From positions 6,572,001 through 6,636,000 of the forward strand of contig NZ_CP061913.1 in the NCBI RefSeq assembly GCF_019904175.1: a stretch of DNA of 64,000 nucleotides, written 5' to 3'. Position 1 is the stretch's first letter, and each line of letters opens with the position of its first letter. The notes under the pieces were generated by a model. It saw only the letters and a program-made list of their open reading frames with translations, was not told the DNA's origin and did not search any database. Positions 8,056-16,877 of this stretch are shown piece by piece. This stretch comes from Dactylosporangium vinaceum (GTDB lineage: Bacteria; Actinomycetota; Actinomycetes; Mycobacteriales; Micromonosporaceae). Both the position numbers and the translations under genes were made by a program.

Positions 8056-8994
8056 TCAGTCCCTCTCGATGAAGCGGCGGCTGATGTAGGAGACGATCAG
8101 CACGCCGATGACCAGCAGCACGCCGAGGGCCGCGGCGAAGTCCGGCTCGCCCTGCTGCAGGCCGCGCTGGTACATCACGAGGACCGGCGACGCGGAGGCG
8201 CCGTTGGGGCCGCCGCCGCCGGTGAGCAGGTACGGCTCGGTGAAGAGGTTGCCGCCGGTGATCAGGGCCAGGATGACCACGAGGGCCGTCGCCGGGCGGA
8301 CCGCCGGCACGGTCACCGACCAGAACCGCTGCCACGCCGAGGCGCCGTCGACGGACGCCGCCTCGTAGAGCTCCTTCGGCACGTTCTGCAGCGCGGCGAG
8401 GTACAGCAGGATGAAGAACCCGAGCTGCTTCCACGTCACGAACACCGCGATGACAGGCATCGCCAGGTGCTCGTTGACGAGCCACGACGGGTCCGGCGCG
8501 AGCGGGCCGAGGACCTTGTTGACCAGGCCGCCGGAGCTGAACAGGAACAGCCACACCCCGACGACGGCGACGCTCGCCGTCACGTACGGCACGTAGAACG
8601 CGACCCGCAGGAACGTGCGGGCGTGCACGGCCCGGTTGAGCGCGTTGGCCAGCACCAGCGCGAGCGCGGTGGTGAGCGGCACGTTGATGACCAGGAAGAT
8701 CAGGATGTTCCAGAACGCCTGGCGCACCCCCGGGTCGCCGAGCACGGCCCGGTAGTTGTCGAGGCCGACGAACGGGGTGTCGACGACGGCGCCCGGGGCG
8801 GCGAAGAAGTAGTCGTGGAAGCTCATCCAGATCGCGAACCCGAGCGGGTAGGCGAAGATGACGGCGATGTAGACGGCGTACGGCGCGGCCAGGATCATGC
8901 CCACCGGGTGGCGGCCGAGCACCGCCGCCACCCGGTTCTGTGAGCCTCGGACCTTGCCGCCCGCGCCACCGTCGGCGCGAGCGGCGGCCGTCAT
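8056..8994 (-). CDS. Carbohydrate ABC transporter permease, MalF type
   Basis: The 312-residue permease has a short cytoplasmic N-terminus, a first transmembrane segment at about 33-55 (MILAAPYAVYIAVIFAYPLG), and five more segments. The EAA loop is ELYEAASVDGASAWQRFW, the ATPase-docking motif of CUT1 sugar importers. The start overlaps the stop of the binding-protein gene by an ATGA junction, so the two are translationally coupled. It pairs with the MalG-type permease immediately downstream. Confidence 0.93.
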   Translation of the reverse strand: MTAAARADGGAGGKVRGSQNRVAAVLGRHPVGMILAAPYAVYIAVIFAYPLGFAIWMSFHDYFFAAPGAVVDTPFVGLDNYRAVLGDPGVRQAFWNILIFLVINVPLTTALALVLANALNRAVHARTFLRVAFYVPYVTASVAVVGVWLFLFSSGGLVNKVLGPLAPDPSWLVNEHLAMPVIAVFVTWKQLGFFILLYLAALQNVPKELYEAASVDGASAWQRFWSVTVPAVRPATALVVILALITGGNLFTEPYLLTGGGGPNGASASPVLVMYQRGLQQGEPDFAAALGVLLVIGVLIVSYISRRFIERD

Positions 8995-10277
8995 GATCCG
9001 CTGGCCAGCTGGTTGACCTTCGACTCGGCGCCGGCGAACGCGTCGTTCACCGGCTGCTTACCGAAGATCACCGACTGGGAGTAGGCGTCGCGGAACGTCT
9101 GCCAGATCGCGACGGAGTTCGGCACGTTCGGCACCTCGACGGTGCGGCCGGCCTGCGCGGCGAACTGGGTGTAGGCCGGGTTCTTGGTGAAGTAGTCCGG
9201 GTACGCGGCCTGCAGGTCGGTGCGCAGCGGCATCTGCCCGGTCTTGTTCAGCAGCTCGCCGTCCTGCTCCTTGCTGGTGGCGAACTTCATGACCTCCCAC
9301 GCGGTGGCCCGGTTCTTGCAGGCGCTGTACATGGCGACGTTCTTGGCGTCACTGAAGGTCTTGATCTGCTCGGCCGGCTTGGCCGTCGAGGTCGGCACCG
9401 GCACCGCGCCCCACTTCACCTTGCTGCCGTAGACCGAGATCGCCCACGGGCCGACGATCGCCATGGCCGCCTTCTGGTCGGCGAACGAGTCGCCGTTGTA
9501 GGCCTCCTTGGGCGCCAGGCCCTCGTCGTAGAGGGTCTTCCAGAACGCGGCGACCTTCTGCCCCTCCGGGCTGTTGAACTGCGCCTTGCCGTTGTCCACC
9601 AGCTGCTTGCCCCCGGTCTCGGCGGCGAAGAGCGGGTAGAAGTCGAACCAGGGCTGGAAGAACTCGCTCGACGGCGCGGGGTAGATCGCGGCCGGGGCGG
9701 CGCCGCTGGACTTGATCTTCCGGGCGGCGGCGAGGAAGTCGTCGTAGGTGGACAGGGCGGGCTTCTCCGGGTCGAGACCGGCCTTCGCGAACAGATCCTT
9801 GTTGTAGAAGATCATGACCGGGTTCGACTTCCACGGCAGCTGATAGAACTTGCCGTCGGGCGACTTGTACTGCTCGGCGGTGGTACCGGTCCGGTCGCTG
9901 ATGTACTTCGCGGCGCCGTCGAAGCTGTCCAGCGGTACCAGACCGCCTTGCTTCTGGAAGCCCGGCACCGCGGCGGGCGACGTGTTGAAGATCAGGCACG
10001 GTGCGTTGCCGGCCGTGATGGCGGCCCCGATGACCTCCTCGGAGGTCTTGCCGGCCGGAATCTCCTGGGCGGTGATCTTCTGGTCGGCGTGGGCGCCGTT
10101 CCACTGCTCGACCATGGCCTTGCCCCAGGCCAGCTCCTCCGGGTTGTTGGACAGCCAGATGGTGATCTCGCCTTTGGCCGCGTTGGCCTGGGAGGCGTCG
10201 CCGCCACCCTGGCCGTCACAGCCGGCGGCGAGGACGAGCGCGAGCGGTAAGAGGGCGGCGGGGAGGATGCGCTTCAT
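8991..10277 (-). CDS. Sugar-binding lipoprotein of ABC importer (family 1 solute-binding protein)
   Basis: The 428-residue protein starts MKRILPAALLPLALVLAAGC, a lipoprotein signal whose lipobox LAAGC anchors it outside the membrane. The mature part has typical family 1 features: GEITIWLSNNPEE, YQLPWKSNPVMIFYNKDLF, KAAMAIVGPWAIS and a C-terminal MKFATSKEQ helix. GGAG five bases before the ATG at 10277 supports this start over a TTG/GTG upstream. The gene follows the LacI gene by 11 bp and overlaps the first permease gene, so all are one operon. The ligand is inferred to be a mannose-containing oligosaccharide from the GH130 enzyme in the same operon. Confidence 0.93.
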   Translation of the reverse strand: MKRILPAALLPLALVLAAGCDGQGGGDASQANAAKGEITIWLSNNPEELAWGKAMVEQWNGAHADQKITAQEIPAGKTSEEVIGAAITAGNAPCLIFNTSPAAVPGFQKQGGLVPLDSFDGAAKYISDRTGTTAEQYKSPDGKFYQLPWKSNPVMIFYNKDLFAKAGLDPEKPALSTYDDFLAAARKIKSSGAAPAAIYPAPSSEFFQPWFDFYPLFAAETGGKQLVDNGKAQFNSPEGQKVAAFWKTLYDEGLAPKEAYNGDSFADQKAAMAIVGPWAISVYGSKVKWGAVPVPTSTAKPAEQIKTFSDAKNVAMYSACKNRATAWEVMKFATSKEQDGELLNKTGQMPLRTDLQAAYPDYFTKNPAYTQFAAQAGRTVEVPNVPNSVAIWQTFRDAYSQSVIFGKQPVNDAFAGAESKVNQLASGS

Positions 10278-10288
10278 TGCGACTCCGT

Positions 10289-11317
10289 TCAATGTGTGGC
10301 AGGTGCCGGCGCGGTCGAGCCCCGGACGATGAGCGCGGCCGGCGGGACGGCCACGTCGTCGACCGGATCACCGGCGATGAGACTCAGCAGGGTGTCGGCC
10401 GCCAGCCGGCCCCACAGGTACGGGTCCGTGCTGACGGTGGTGAGTGGCGGGGCGACGTATCCGGACAGTTCGGTGTTGTCGAAGCCGGTGAACGACAGCT
10501 GGGACGGCACGGCGATGCCGTACTCCAGCGCGACGGACAGCCCGGCGATGGCCATCAGATCGTTGGCACAGACGATGGCTGTCGGCGGTTCGGCGAGGTC
10601 GAGCAGCGCGCGGGTCGCCCGGGCGCCGCCGGCGGCCGAGAAGTCGGCCTCCACGACGGCGGTGGCGCCGAGCCCGGCGTCGGCGAGGGCGTCCTCGAAC
10701 GCGCGGCGGCGGGTCCACCCGTGCAGGAACCGGGCCGGCCCGGCGATGTGCGCGATGCGCCGGTGCCCGAGCTCGACCAGGTGGCGCACGGCGGCGGCGA
10801 TCCCCGGCCGGTCGTCGACGAGCACCGCCGGGCAGTCGCTCGGCCCGTCCGGCCGCGCAATCGTGACGGCCGGCAGCGCCAGCTCGCGCAGCAGCGCGAT
10901 GCGCGGCTCCTCGACACGCAGGTCGAGCAGGAACACCCCGTCCACCCGCCCGTCCCCGGCGAGCCTGCGGTATCCGGCCTCCTCCTCGGCGTCCGGCACC
11001 ACCTGCAGCACCAGGGCCTGCCCGGCGTCGGACAGCGTGCGCTCGACACCGGCGATGAAGGCCGGGAAGAACGGGTCGGCGCCGAGCAGCTCGGGCTCCC
11101 GGGCGAGCACGAGCCCGACCGCGAACGCCCGCGAGGCGGACAGCGCCCGCGCCTGGTGACTGGGCGTCCAGCCGAGCGCCTCAGCCGCCTCGAGCACTCG
11201 CTGCCGCGTCTCCTCGGCGACCCCGGCCCGCCCGTTGAGCGTGAACGAGACGGTCCCCTTGGAGACCCCGGCCGCGGCCGCGACATCCCGGATCGTCGGC
11301 CGCCCGACCTTCGTCAT
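10289..11317 (-). CDS. LacI-family transcriptional repressor of the sugar operon
   Basis: The N-terminal helix-turn-helix reads GRPTIRDVAAAAGVSKGTVSF, followed by the hinge region ALGWTPSHQARALSASRAFA. The rest is a periplasmic-binding-protein-like effector domain (FAVGLVLARE through TTVSTDPYLWGRLAADTLL). It is the first gene of the operon; the binding-protein gene starts 11 bp after it ends. Two AACCGGTT palindromes 21 bp apart lie just upstream, so it should repress itself and the transporter until sugar binds. An in-frame GTG at 11329 is an alternative start. Confidence 0.92.
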   Translation of the reverse strand: MTKVGRPTIRDVAAAAGVSKGTVSFTLNGRAGVAEETRQRVLEAAEALGWTPSHQARALSASRAFAVGLVLAREPELLGADPFFPAFIAGVERTLSDAGQALVLQVVPDAEEEAGYRRLAGDGRVDGVFLLDLRVEEPRIALLRELALPAVTIARPDGPSDCPAVLVDDRPGIAAAVRHLVELGHRRIAHIAGPARFLHGWTRRRAFEDALADAGLGATAVVEADFSAAGGARATRALLDLAEPPTAIVCANDLMAIAGLSVALEYGIAVPSQLSFTGFDNTELSGYVAPPLTTVSTDPYLWGRLAADTLLSLIAGDPVDDVAVPPAALIVRGSTAPAPATH

Positions 11318-11341
11318 CTCGCCCACCACCCGTCTCGGCTG

Positions 11342-11371
11342 AACCGGTTTGATCGGACACTAAACCGGTTT
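11342..11371 (-). promoter_or_regulatory. Double LacI-type operator AACCGGTT upstream of lacI-ABC operon
   Basis: AACCGGTT (11342-11349) and AAACCGGTTT (11362-11371) are perfect palindromes centred on a CG step, the hallmark of LacI-family operators. Their centres are 21 bp apart, two helical turns, so two repressor dimers can sit on the same DNA face. They lie 25-54 bp before the LacI-gene start. Confidence 0.75.
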
Positions 11372-11555
11372 GAACGGGCGCGCATGTCGAGCAGATCAAC
11401 TGACCGAAACATCCACATACATACGGATGGTCACGAGCGTCCATATCGACGCCGGGCCACCCGGGCGAGCCGGCGCGGCCTCGACACGGCGCGGCGCCGG
11501 CGGCTTGGGAGCCGCCGGCGCCGGGCCGTGCTGGTGGATCAGCCGTGCCGGTGGA

Positions 11556-12425
11556 TCAGTAGATGGTGACGCCGTAGGCGTTCGCGGCCTCGCGCACCGG
11601 CTGGAAGAACGTGGTGCCGCCGCTGGAGCAGTTGCCGCTGCCGCCGGAGGTGAGGCCCAGCGCCTTCGTGCCGTCGTAGAGCGGGCCGCCGGAGTCGCCG
11701 CCCTCGGCGCACACAGTGGTCTGGATGAGGCCGCTGACCGTGCCGCCGGGGGTGCCGGAGTAGCGGACCGTGGCGTTGAGCGCGGTGACGCGGCCCGTGT
11801 GCGTGCCGGTGGTCGAGCCGCGGCGGGTGACGTTCTCACCGACGAACGCGTCGGCGACCGTGAAGCCGCCCGGGTGAGCCAGGGCGGTGTTCTGGTAGCG
11901 CACGATCGCGTAGTCGTTGCCGGGGAAGCTGGCGCCGGTCACGGGGCCGATGAGGGTCGAGTGACTGGAGTTGGTGTACCAGGTGCTGGCCGAGACGCCG
12001 CAGTGCCCGGCGGTCAGCAGGTAGTAGGTGCTGCCGCTGCGGGCGTTGAAGCCCAGCGAGCAGCGGTACTGGCCGCCGTAGATGGCGTCGCCCGCCGCCA
12101 GCAGCGGGCTGAACGTGCCGGCGGTGCGCTCGATGCGCAGGGCCCGGGAGTTCGCCTTGCCCGCGCGCTGCAGCGTCGCGAGTTCCGTGCCGTCGACACT
12201 GCTGTCGGCGGTGACGACGACCTGACCGGTCGCGGCGTCGGTGTACCAGGCGATGCCGTCGACGCCGGTGAGGCTGACGGCGTCGCTGATCGCGGTGAGG
12301 GCCGCGGGGCCGGCGACCGGGGCGGCGGTAGCCACACCGGCCGACGAGACGAACACACCGGCGGCGACGGCGGCCGCGGCGGCGATGCCGGCGATGCGGC
12401 GAGGGAGGTTGGGGGTACTGCTCAC
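11556..12425 (-). CDS. Secreted S1 (streptogrisin/alpha-lytic type) serine protease with short propeptide
   Basis: The 289-residue preproprotein has a signal peptide (to about residue 35, GVATAA) and a short propeptide (to about 113). The chymotrypsin-like domain begins DAIYGGQYRC. The catalytic triad is His141 (LTAGHC), Asp171 (PGNDYAIV) and Ser245 (EGGDSGGPL). Paired cysteines occur at CSLGFN/HCG, VCAEGG and GNCSSGG, as in streptogrisins. It is shorter than streptogrisin C types and has no binding module. It acts outside the cell. The start ATG lies beside GGAGACG in the upstream strand. An inverted repeat CCCATGT/ACATGGG (12524-12543) about 100 bp upstream may regulate it. Confidence 0.93.
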   Translation of the reverse strand: MSSTPNLPRRIAGIAAAAAVAAGVFVSSAGVATAAPVAGPAALTAISDAVSLTGVDGIAWYTDAATGQVVVTADSSVDGTELATLQRAGKANSRALRIERTAGTFSPLLAAGDAIYGGQYRCSLGFNARSGSTYYLLTAGHCGVSASTWYTNSSHSTLIGPVTGASFPGNDYAIVRYQNTALAHPGGFTVADAFVGENVTRRGSTTGTHTGRVTALNATVRYSGTPGGTVSGLIQTTVCAEGGDSGGPLYDGTKALGLTSGGSGNCSSGGTTFFQPVREAANAYGVTIY

Positions 12426-12962
12426 TGACGTCTCCTTGTGGGGTCGACGACCGAGATTGGGGTACGTCGAGCCTCATCCATCGTCAGGCGTAAATCAATA
12501 GCTGCCGCCAAGACGGCACAAATCCCATGTATTTGGACATGGGCCCACCGACTTCCGGACCTCGTACGGAAGCAGCCGGATTCACTTCGGTCGATCCCAG
12601 TAGAGCACGGTCCGGCGCCGGCCGCACTCGCCTCGACGGCACTGTCCGACCCGGACCACGACCGCCGGGCGGATCGGCCCTGACCGCAGCGCCGATAGTG
12701 CGGTCCCGGCATCGTTTCCGATGCCGGGACCGCGCGGCCGGTGTGTGGTCGCCTCGCGGCGAGTGGCGCGACGCGGCTCCAGCCGAACGGTATTCCGCGC
12801 CGGCATTTCCAGATGCGGCCCGGGGACACATCACACCGGCAGTCGGCACAACCACGGCACCCGCGCGGGTATTCCGCCTCCCGCGCGTTTCGTGCGCAGG
12901 ACCCGATCCGACCCTCCGGCCGGGGCTGGGCGCGCCGCGCGGCCCGGCCGTGGACGCCTGGC
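12426..12962. other. Intergenic region with regulatory inverted repeat and a long hairpin
   Basis: No gene is supported in these 537 bp; open frames on both strands encode only arginine/proline-rich shadow peptides. It contains the CCCATGT-N6-ACATGGG dyad at 12524-12543, upstream of the protease gene, and the perfect 15-bp-stem hairpin at 12700-12733. Nothing else was recognised. Confidence 0.6.
12700..12733. terminator. Perfect 15-bp-stem hairpin, probable terminator
   Basis: GCGGTCCCGGCATCG pairs perfectly with CGATGCCGGGACCGC around a TTTC tetraloop. It lies about 230 bp beyond the end of the lectin-like gene on the minus strand and could end its transcript before the protease promoter. 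It lacks a T run and sits unusually far downstream, so a regulatory or small-RNA role is an alternative. Confidence 0.55.
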
Positions 12963-13649
12963 CTAGGCGTGGTAGCGGAAGTGCCGCCACGAGGCGCGGG
13001 CGCCCTGGCCCTGCGCGGAGCTGCGGCCGCCGCCGATGGGCAGCAGCGTGAAGAGGCCGAAGCCGATGGTGACGGCGGCCGGCAGGTCGCTCAGACCGCT
13101 CGCCTCGTGCAGCAGCCGGCCGCCGGCGGTCCAGGCGACGTGGCCGCGGGAGCGGTCGAGCTCGACGGCGACGGCGTGGAAGCCGGGGCCGCCCACGCCG
13201 GCCAGCGGGTCGTCGACGACGCGGGTGAACGGGGCCGCCACGCCCGGGTAGGGCAGCTCCTCGTGCTCGGCGAAGAGCCGGTCCGCGGTCGCCAGGATGT
13301 TGAAGACCTTGCCCGTCGACGGCTCGACGACGATGAACGCGGCGATGCCGAGGCGGTAGTCGCCCGACCCGCCGCCGATGTGGTCGACCGCCAGCTCGGC
13401 CTCGAACCGGGCCGGGCCGCTCGGCGGGAGCGCGAACGTGCGGGTCGAGAACATGACGTGCTTGGTGTTGTCGAGGCTCTGGTCGTGCGGGTCGGCGTTG
13501 GTGAACGCCGCGACGTCGACGGTCACCGCGCCGCCGGCCACGGTGGTGACGGCGCCGGGCTCCACGCGGGGGCCGCCCATGTCCAGCGGTGCCCACAGCG
13601 ACGCGTCGAGCTGCGGGCCGGTCAGGTTGTCGTACGGTTCGGTCGGCAT
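12963..13649 (-). CDS. Concanavalin-like/DUF6081-type conserved protein
   Basis: The 228-residue protein begins MPTEPYDNLTGPQLDASLWA and has a beta-rich pattern with EPGAVTTVAGGAVTVDV, NTKHVMFSTRTFALPP, FNILATADRLFAEHEE and a final ARASWRHFRYHA. This looks like a single jelly-roll domain. It resembles actinobacterial proteins of the DUF6081 type; I base that on memory of the pattern, not a search. There is no signal peptide or obvious catalytic pair, so it is probably cytoplasmic. It is divergent from the XRE regulator, which is its likely controller. Confidence 0.55.
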   Translation of the reverse strand: MPTEPYDNLTGPQLDASLWAPLDMGGPRVEPGAVTTVAGGAVTVDVAAFTNADPHDQSLDNTKHVMFSTRTFALPPSGPARFEAELAVDHIGGGSGDYRLGIAAFIVVEPSTGKVFNILATADRLFAEHEELPYPGVAAPFTRVVDDPLAGVGGPGFHAVAVELDRSRGHVAWTAGGRLLHEASGLSDLPAAVTIGFGLFTLLPIGGGRSSAQGQGARASWRHFRYHA

Positions 13650-13751
13650 GCGGTCAACGGTCGTCCGCGTCCGCGGCGGGGGCCAGGGACCGCTCGACGG
13701 TGGGACGGGCAATACCACCCTGGCGGCCCTGGGCTGGGCGACAATGGGGCG

Positions 13752-14630
13752 ATGGCGACACCGCACACCGGCCTGGCCGCGACGATCCGGGCCTGGCGCG
13801 AGCGCCTGGCGCCGGCCGCGGCGGGGCTGCCGGCGCGGCACGGGCGCCGGACCACGGGGCTGCGCCGCGAGGAGCTGGCCGACCTGGCCGGGCTGTCCGT
13901 CGACTACGTCGTGCGCCTGGAGCAGGGCCGGGCGACGAGGCCGTCGGCCCAGGTCGCGGGCGCGCTGGCCCGGGCACTGCAGCTGACGTCGGCGGAGCGC
14001 GACCACCTGTACCGGCTGGCCGGGCTGCTGCCGCCGGCCGCCGACCGCATCAGCGACCACATCCCGCCCGGGGTGCAGCGGGTGGTCACCCGGCTGCCGG
14101 ACGCGGCCATCGCCGTCTTCGCCGCCGACTGGCAGCTGATCTGGTGGAACCGGGCCTGGGCGGCGGTGCTCGGCGACCCGTCGGCCGCGCCGCCGCACCT
14201 GCGCAACTTCGCCCGCGACACGTTCCCGGTCGGCGGCAGCCGGCTGTGGCTGTCGTACTGGCCCGTGACCTCGCTCGCCGCGGACGCCACGGCCGCGGCC
14301 GTCGTCTCCGACCTGCGCCGCGCCAGCGGGCGGTTCCCCGGCGACCCGCGCCTGGCCGCGCTGCTGCGCGACCTGACACAGGGCAACCAGCGCTTCGCCG
14401 CGGCCTGGGCCGCCGGCGGCGTCAACGCGCACCGCGAGGACCGCAAGGTCATCGATCACCCGTCGGTGGGCCCGATCACCATCGACTGCGACGTCCTCAG
14501 CGACGGCGAGGCCGAGCTCAAGATCGTCATCCTCTCGGCCGAGCCCGGCTCGCCGGACGAGACGAAGCTCCGCCTCGCCACGCTGGCGGGCGTCACCCTC
14601 GCGGACCACCACGCGCCGAGCGCCCAGTAG
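13752..14630 (+). CDS. XRE-family regulator with MmyB-like ligand domain
   Basis: The 292-residue protein has an N-terminal helix-turn-helix (GLRREELADLAGLSVDYVVRLEQGR, about 37-61). A C-terminal MmyB-like PAS-related domain follows (about 105-275: DAAIAVFAADWQLIWWNRAWAAVLGD and LLRDLTQGNQRFAAAWAAGGV). Such regulators usually control an adjacent divergent gene and may bind a small hydrophobic ligand. Here the divergent neighbour is the DUF6081-type gene 102 bp away. The ATG at 13752 sits near a GGGGC stretch that could act as ribosome site, and a GACAAT -10-like box is at 13739-13744. Confidence 0.9.
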   Translation: MATPHTGLAATIRAWRERLAPAAAGLPARHGRRTTGLRREELADLAGLSVDYVVRLEQGRATRPSAQVAGALARALQLTSAERDHLYRLAGLLPPAADRISDHIPPGVQRVVTRLPDAAIAVFAADWQLIWWNRAWAAVLGDPSAAPPHLRNFARDTFPVGGSRLWLSYWPVTSLAADATAAAVVSDLRRASGRFPGDPRLAALLRDLTQGNQRFAAAWAAGGVNAHREDRKVIDHPSVGPITIDCDVLSDGEAELKIVILSAEPGSPDETKLRLATLAGVTLADHHAPSAQ

Positions 14631-14681
14631 CGCCCGGCAGCGCTCAGCGCCTCCGCAACACCGGCCGCGCCGCGGAAGGCA

Positions 14682-16868
14682 CTACTGCGCGACGTCGAAG
14701 GTGGCGGTCAGTGACGCCTCGCAGCTGCCGCCCACCCAGACGTCGAACGTCGTGGTGTCGAGGACCCAGTCGCGGACGGCGGGGTGCCAGTAGCGGCGCT
14801 CGTCCGGGCCGACCGTGAACTCGACCCGCGCGGAGGCGCCCGGGGCCAGGACGATCCGCCGGAAGCCCTTGAGCTCGCGCACCGGGCGGGAGGCGGAGCC
14901 GTGTCGCTGGTGCAGGTAGAGCTGGGCGACCTCGGGGGCCTCGCGCCGGCCCGTGTTCGTCACCTGCACGGACACTGTGGCGGTGTCCCCGTGCTGGTCC
15001 ACGACCAGGTCGGCGTATTCGAACGTGCCGTAGCTCAGCCCGTGGCCGAAGGCGTACAGGGGGGTGCTGGCCTCGTCCCAGTACCGCCGATGCTGGTTCT
15101 GCGGCTCGTGCGACGTGGTGTGCGAGTAGTGGATCGGGATCTGCCCGACCGTGCGGGGCCAGCTGAACGGCAGCTTGCCGCCCGGCGAGGCCGCACCGAA
15201 GAGCAGGTCGGCGACGGCGTGGCCGCCCTGGCTTCCCGGATACCAGATGTCGAGGATGGCCGGCACGTGCTCGGCGGGCCAGCGCAGGTCGACGGGGCGG
15301 CCGTTCATGACCAGCAGGACCGTCGGCGTGCCGGTCGCGACCACGGCCTGCAGCAGCTCCAGCTGCCGGCCCGGCAGGTCGAGCGACGAGCGGGACGCGC
15401 CCTCACCGATCATGTTCTGCCACTCGCCGAGGACGACGACGGCGACGTCCGCCGCGGCGGCGAGCGACACGGCCCGGTCGAACTCGGCCGCCGGGTCGAA
15501 GCCGTCCGGGTCCTTCTGGACGTTGCCGCCGAACATGTCGAACATCGACGGGAACGTACGCTGCCCGACCCCGATCCCCCGCGCGAAGTCGACGCGCACG
15601 CCGTCGCCGGCCGCGGCGCGGATGCCGTCCAGGACGGTGACCGTCTCGTCGAGGTCGAAGTCGAACACCCACGGGCCGATCGTGTCGCGCTGCGAGTCGG
15701 CGAGCGGCCCGAGCACGGCGATCGAGCCGAGGGCCGACGCGTCGAGCGGCAGGAGCCCGCCCTCGTTGCGCAGCAGCACGGCGCTGTGCCGGGCCGCCTC
15801 CCGCGCGGTCTCGCGGTGCCGCGGGTCGGCGAGGACCGCGCGGGCCCGGTCCTCGTCGACGTACGGGTCGTCGAGCAGCCCGAGCCGCTCCTTCACCGCC
15901 AGCAGCCGCCGCACGCTCGCGTCGACGGCGGCCGCGGCCTCGGGGACGTCGGGCAGGTGCGCGTACGCCGGGTCGGCCACCGCCATCTCCAGGTCCACGC
16001 CCGCGAGCACGGCCCGCTTGCCCGCCTCGGCCGGTGAGGCGGCGAAGCCGTGCGTCTCCAGGCTCTTCACGGCGTTGGCGTCGGAGACCACGAAGCCGTC
16101 GAAGCCCCACGTCTCGCGCAGCACCTTGGTCAGCAGCCAGTGACTGCCCGACGCCGGCACCCCGTTGAGGTCCATGTAGGCGGTCATGATGTTCCCGGCA
16201 CCGGCGTCCACGGCGGCCTTGAACGGCGGGAAGTAGACGTTCCACAGCTCGTACTCGCCGATGTTCGCCTCGTCGTAGTCGCGGCCGCCCTGGGCCGCGC
16301 CGTAGCCGGCGAAGTGCTTCGGCCCGGCGATGACCCCGCCGCGCTGGAACCCGCGGACCTGGGCGGCGGCGACGGCGGCGCCGAGGTAGGGGTCCTCACC
16401 CGCGCCCTCGATGATCCGGCCCCAGCGCGCGTCGCGGGCGATGTCGACCATTGGCGCGAACGTCCAGTGGATGCCGACCGCCCGCGCCTCCCGCCCGGCG
16501 ACCTCCTGGCCGCGCTCGATGGCGTCGAGGTCCCAGGAGGCCGCCATCGCGATCGGCACCGGGAAGATCGTGCGCAGCCCGTGGATGACGTCGAAGCCGA
16601 ACAGCGCCGGCAGCCCGTGGCGGTTGCCGGCGATCGCGAGCCGCTGGAGGCGGTTGATCTCGGCCGGGTCGGAGACGAACAGCAGCGACCCGACCTCGCC
16701 CCGCTCCAGTGCCGCCTCGACCGCTCGCGGCTGGCTGTCGTCGATGTCGGGGGCGGGGGCGTCCGGCTCGGCGGCGGGCAGCTTGAAGTAGAAGTACTGG
16801 GTCAGCTGCCCGGCCTTCTCGACCGGGGTCAGTGCGCCGAGGAGTGCCTCGACCCGCTCGCTCGTCAT
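14682..16868 (-). CDS. GH3 beta-glucosidase (BglX-like), intracellular
   Basis: The 728-residue protein has the two GH3 domains and a fibronectin III-like C-terminus. The nucleophile is Asp263 in FDGFVVSDANAVKSL. KHFAGYG (184-190) and GIHWTFAPMVDIARDARWGR are substrate-binding motifs of the barrel. EWQNMIGEGASRSSLDLPG holds the likely acid/base glutamate of domain two. The FnIII domain runs from about 590 (VSVQVTNTGRREAPEVAQLYL). There is no signal peptide, so it hydrolyses imported beta-glucosides or oligosaccharides in the cytoplasm. It starts 9 bp after the DyP peroxidase gene; the two may be co-transcribed by chance of position. Confidence 0.93.
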   Translation of the reverse strand: MTSERVEALLGALTPVEKAGQLTQYFYFKLPAAEPDAPAPDIDDSQPRAVEAALERGEVGSLLFVSDPAEINRLQRLAIAGNRHGLPALFGFDVIHGLRTIFPVPIAMAASWDLDAIERGQEVAGREARAVGIHWTFAPMVDIARDARWGRIIEGAGEDPYLGAAVAAAQVRGFQRGGVIAGPKHFAGYGAAQGGRDYDEANIGEYELWNVYFPPFKAAVDAGAGNIMTAYMDLNGVPASGSHWLLTKVLRETWGFDGFVVSDANAVKSLETHGFAASPAEAGKRAVLAGVDLEMAVADPAYAHLPDVPEAAAAVDASVRRLLAVKERLGLLDDPYVDEDRARAVLADPRHRETAREAARHSAVLLRNEGGLLPLDASALGSIAVLGPLADSQRDTIGPWVFDFDLDETVTVLDGIRAAAGDGVRVDFARGIGVGQRTFPSMFDMFGGNVQKDPDGFDPAAEFDRAVSLAAAADVAVVVLGEWQNMIGEGASRSSLDLPGRQLELLQAVVATGTPTVLLVMNGRPVDLRWPAEHVPAILDIWYPGSQGGHAVADLLFGAASPGGKLPFSWPRTVGQIPIHYSHTTSHEPQNQHRRYWDEASTPLYAFGHGLSYGTFEYADLVVDQHGDTATVSVQVTNTGRREAPEVAQLYLHQRHGSASRPVRELKGFRRIVLAPGASARVEFTVGPDERRYWHPAVRDWVLDTTTFDVWVGGSCEASLTATFDVAQ

Positions 16869-16877
16869 CCCCGCAGT

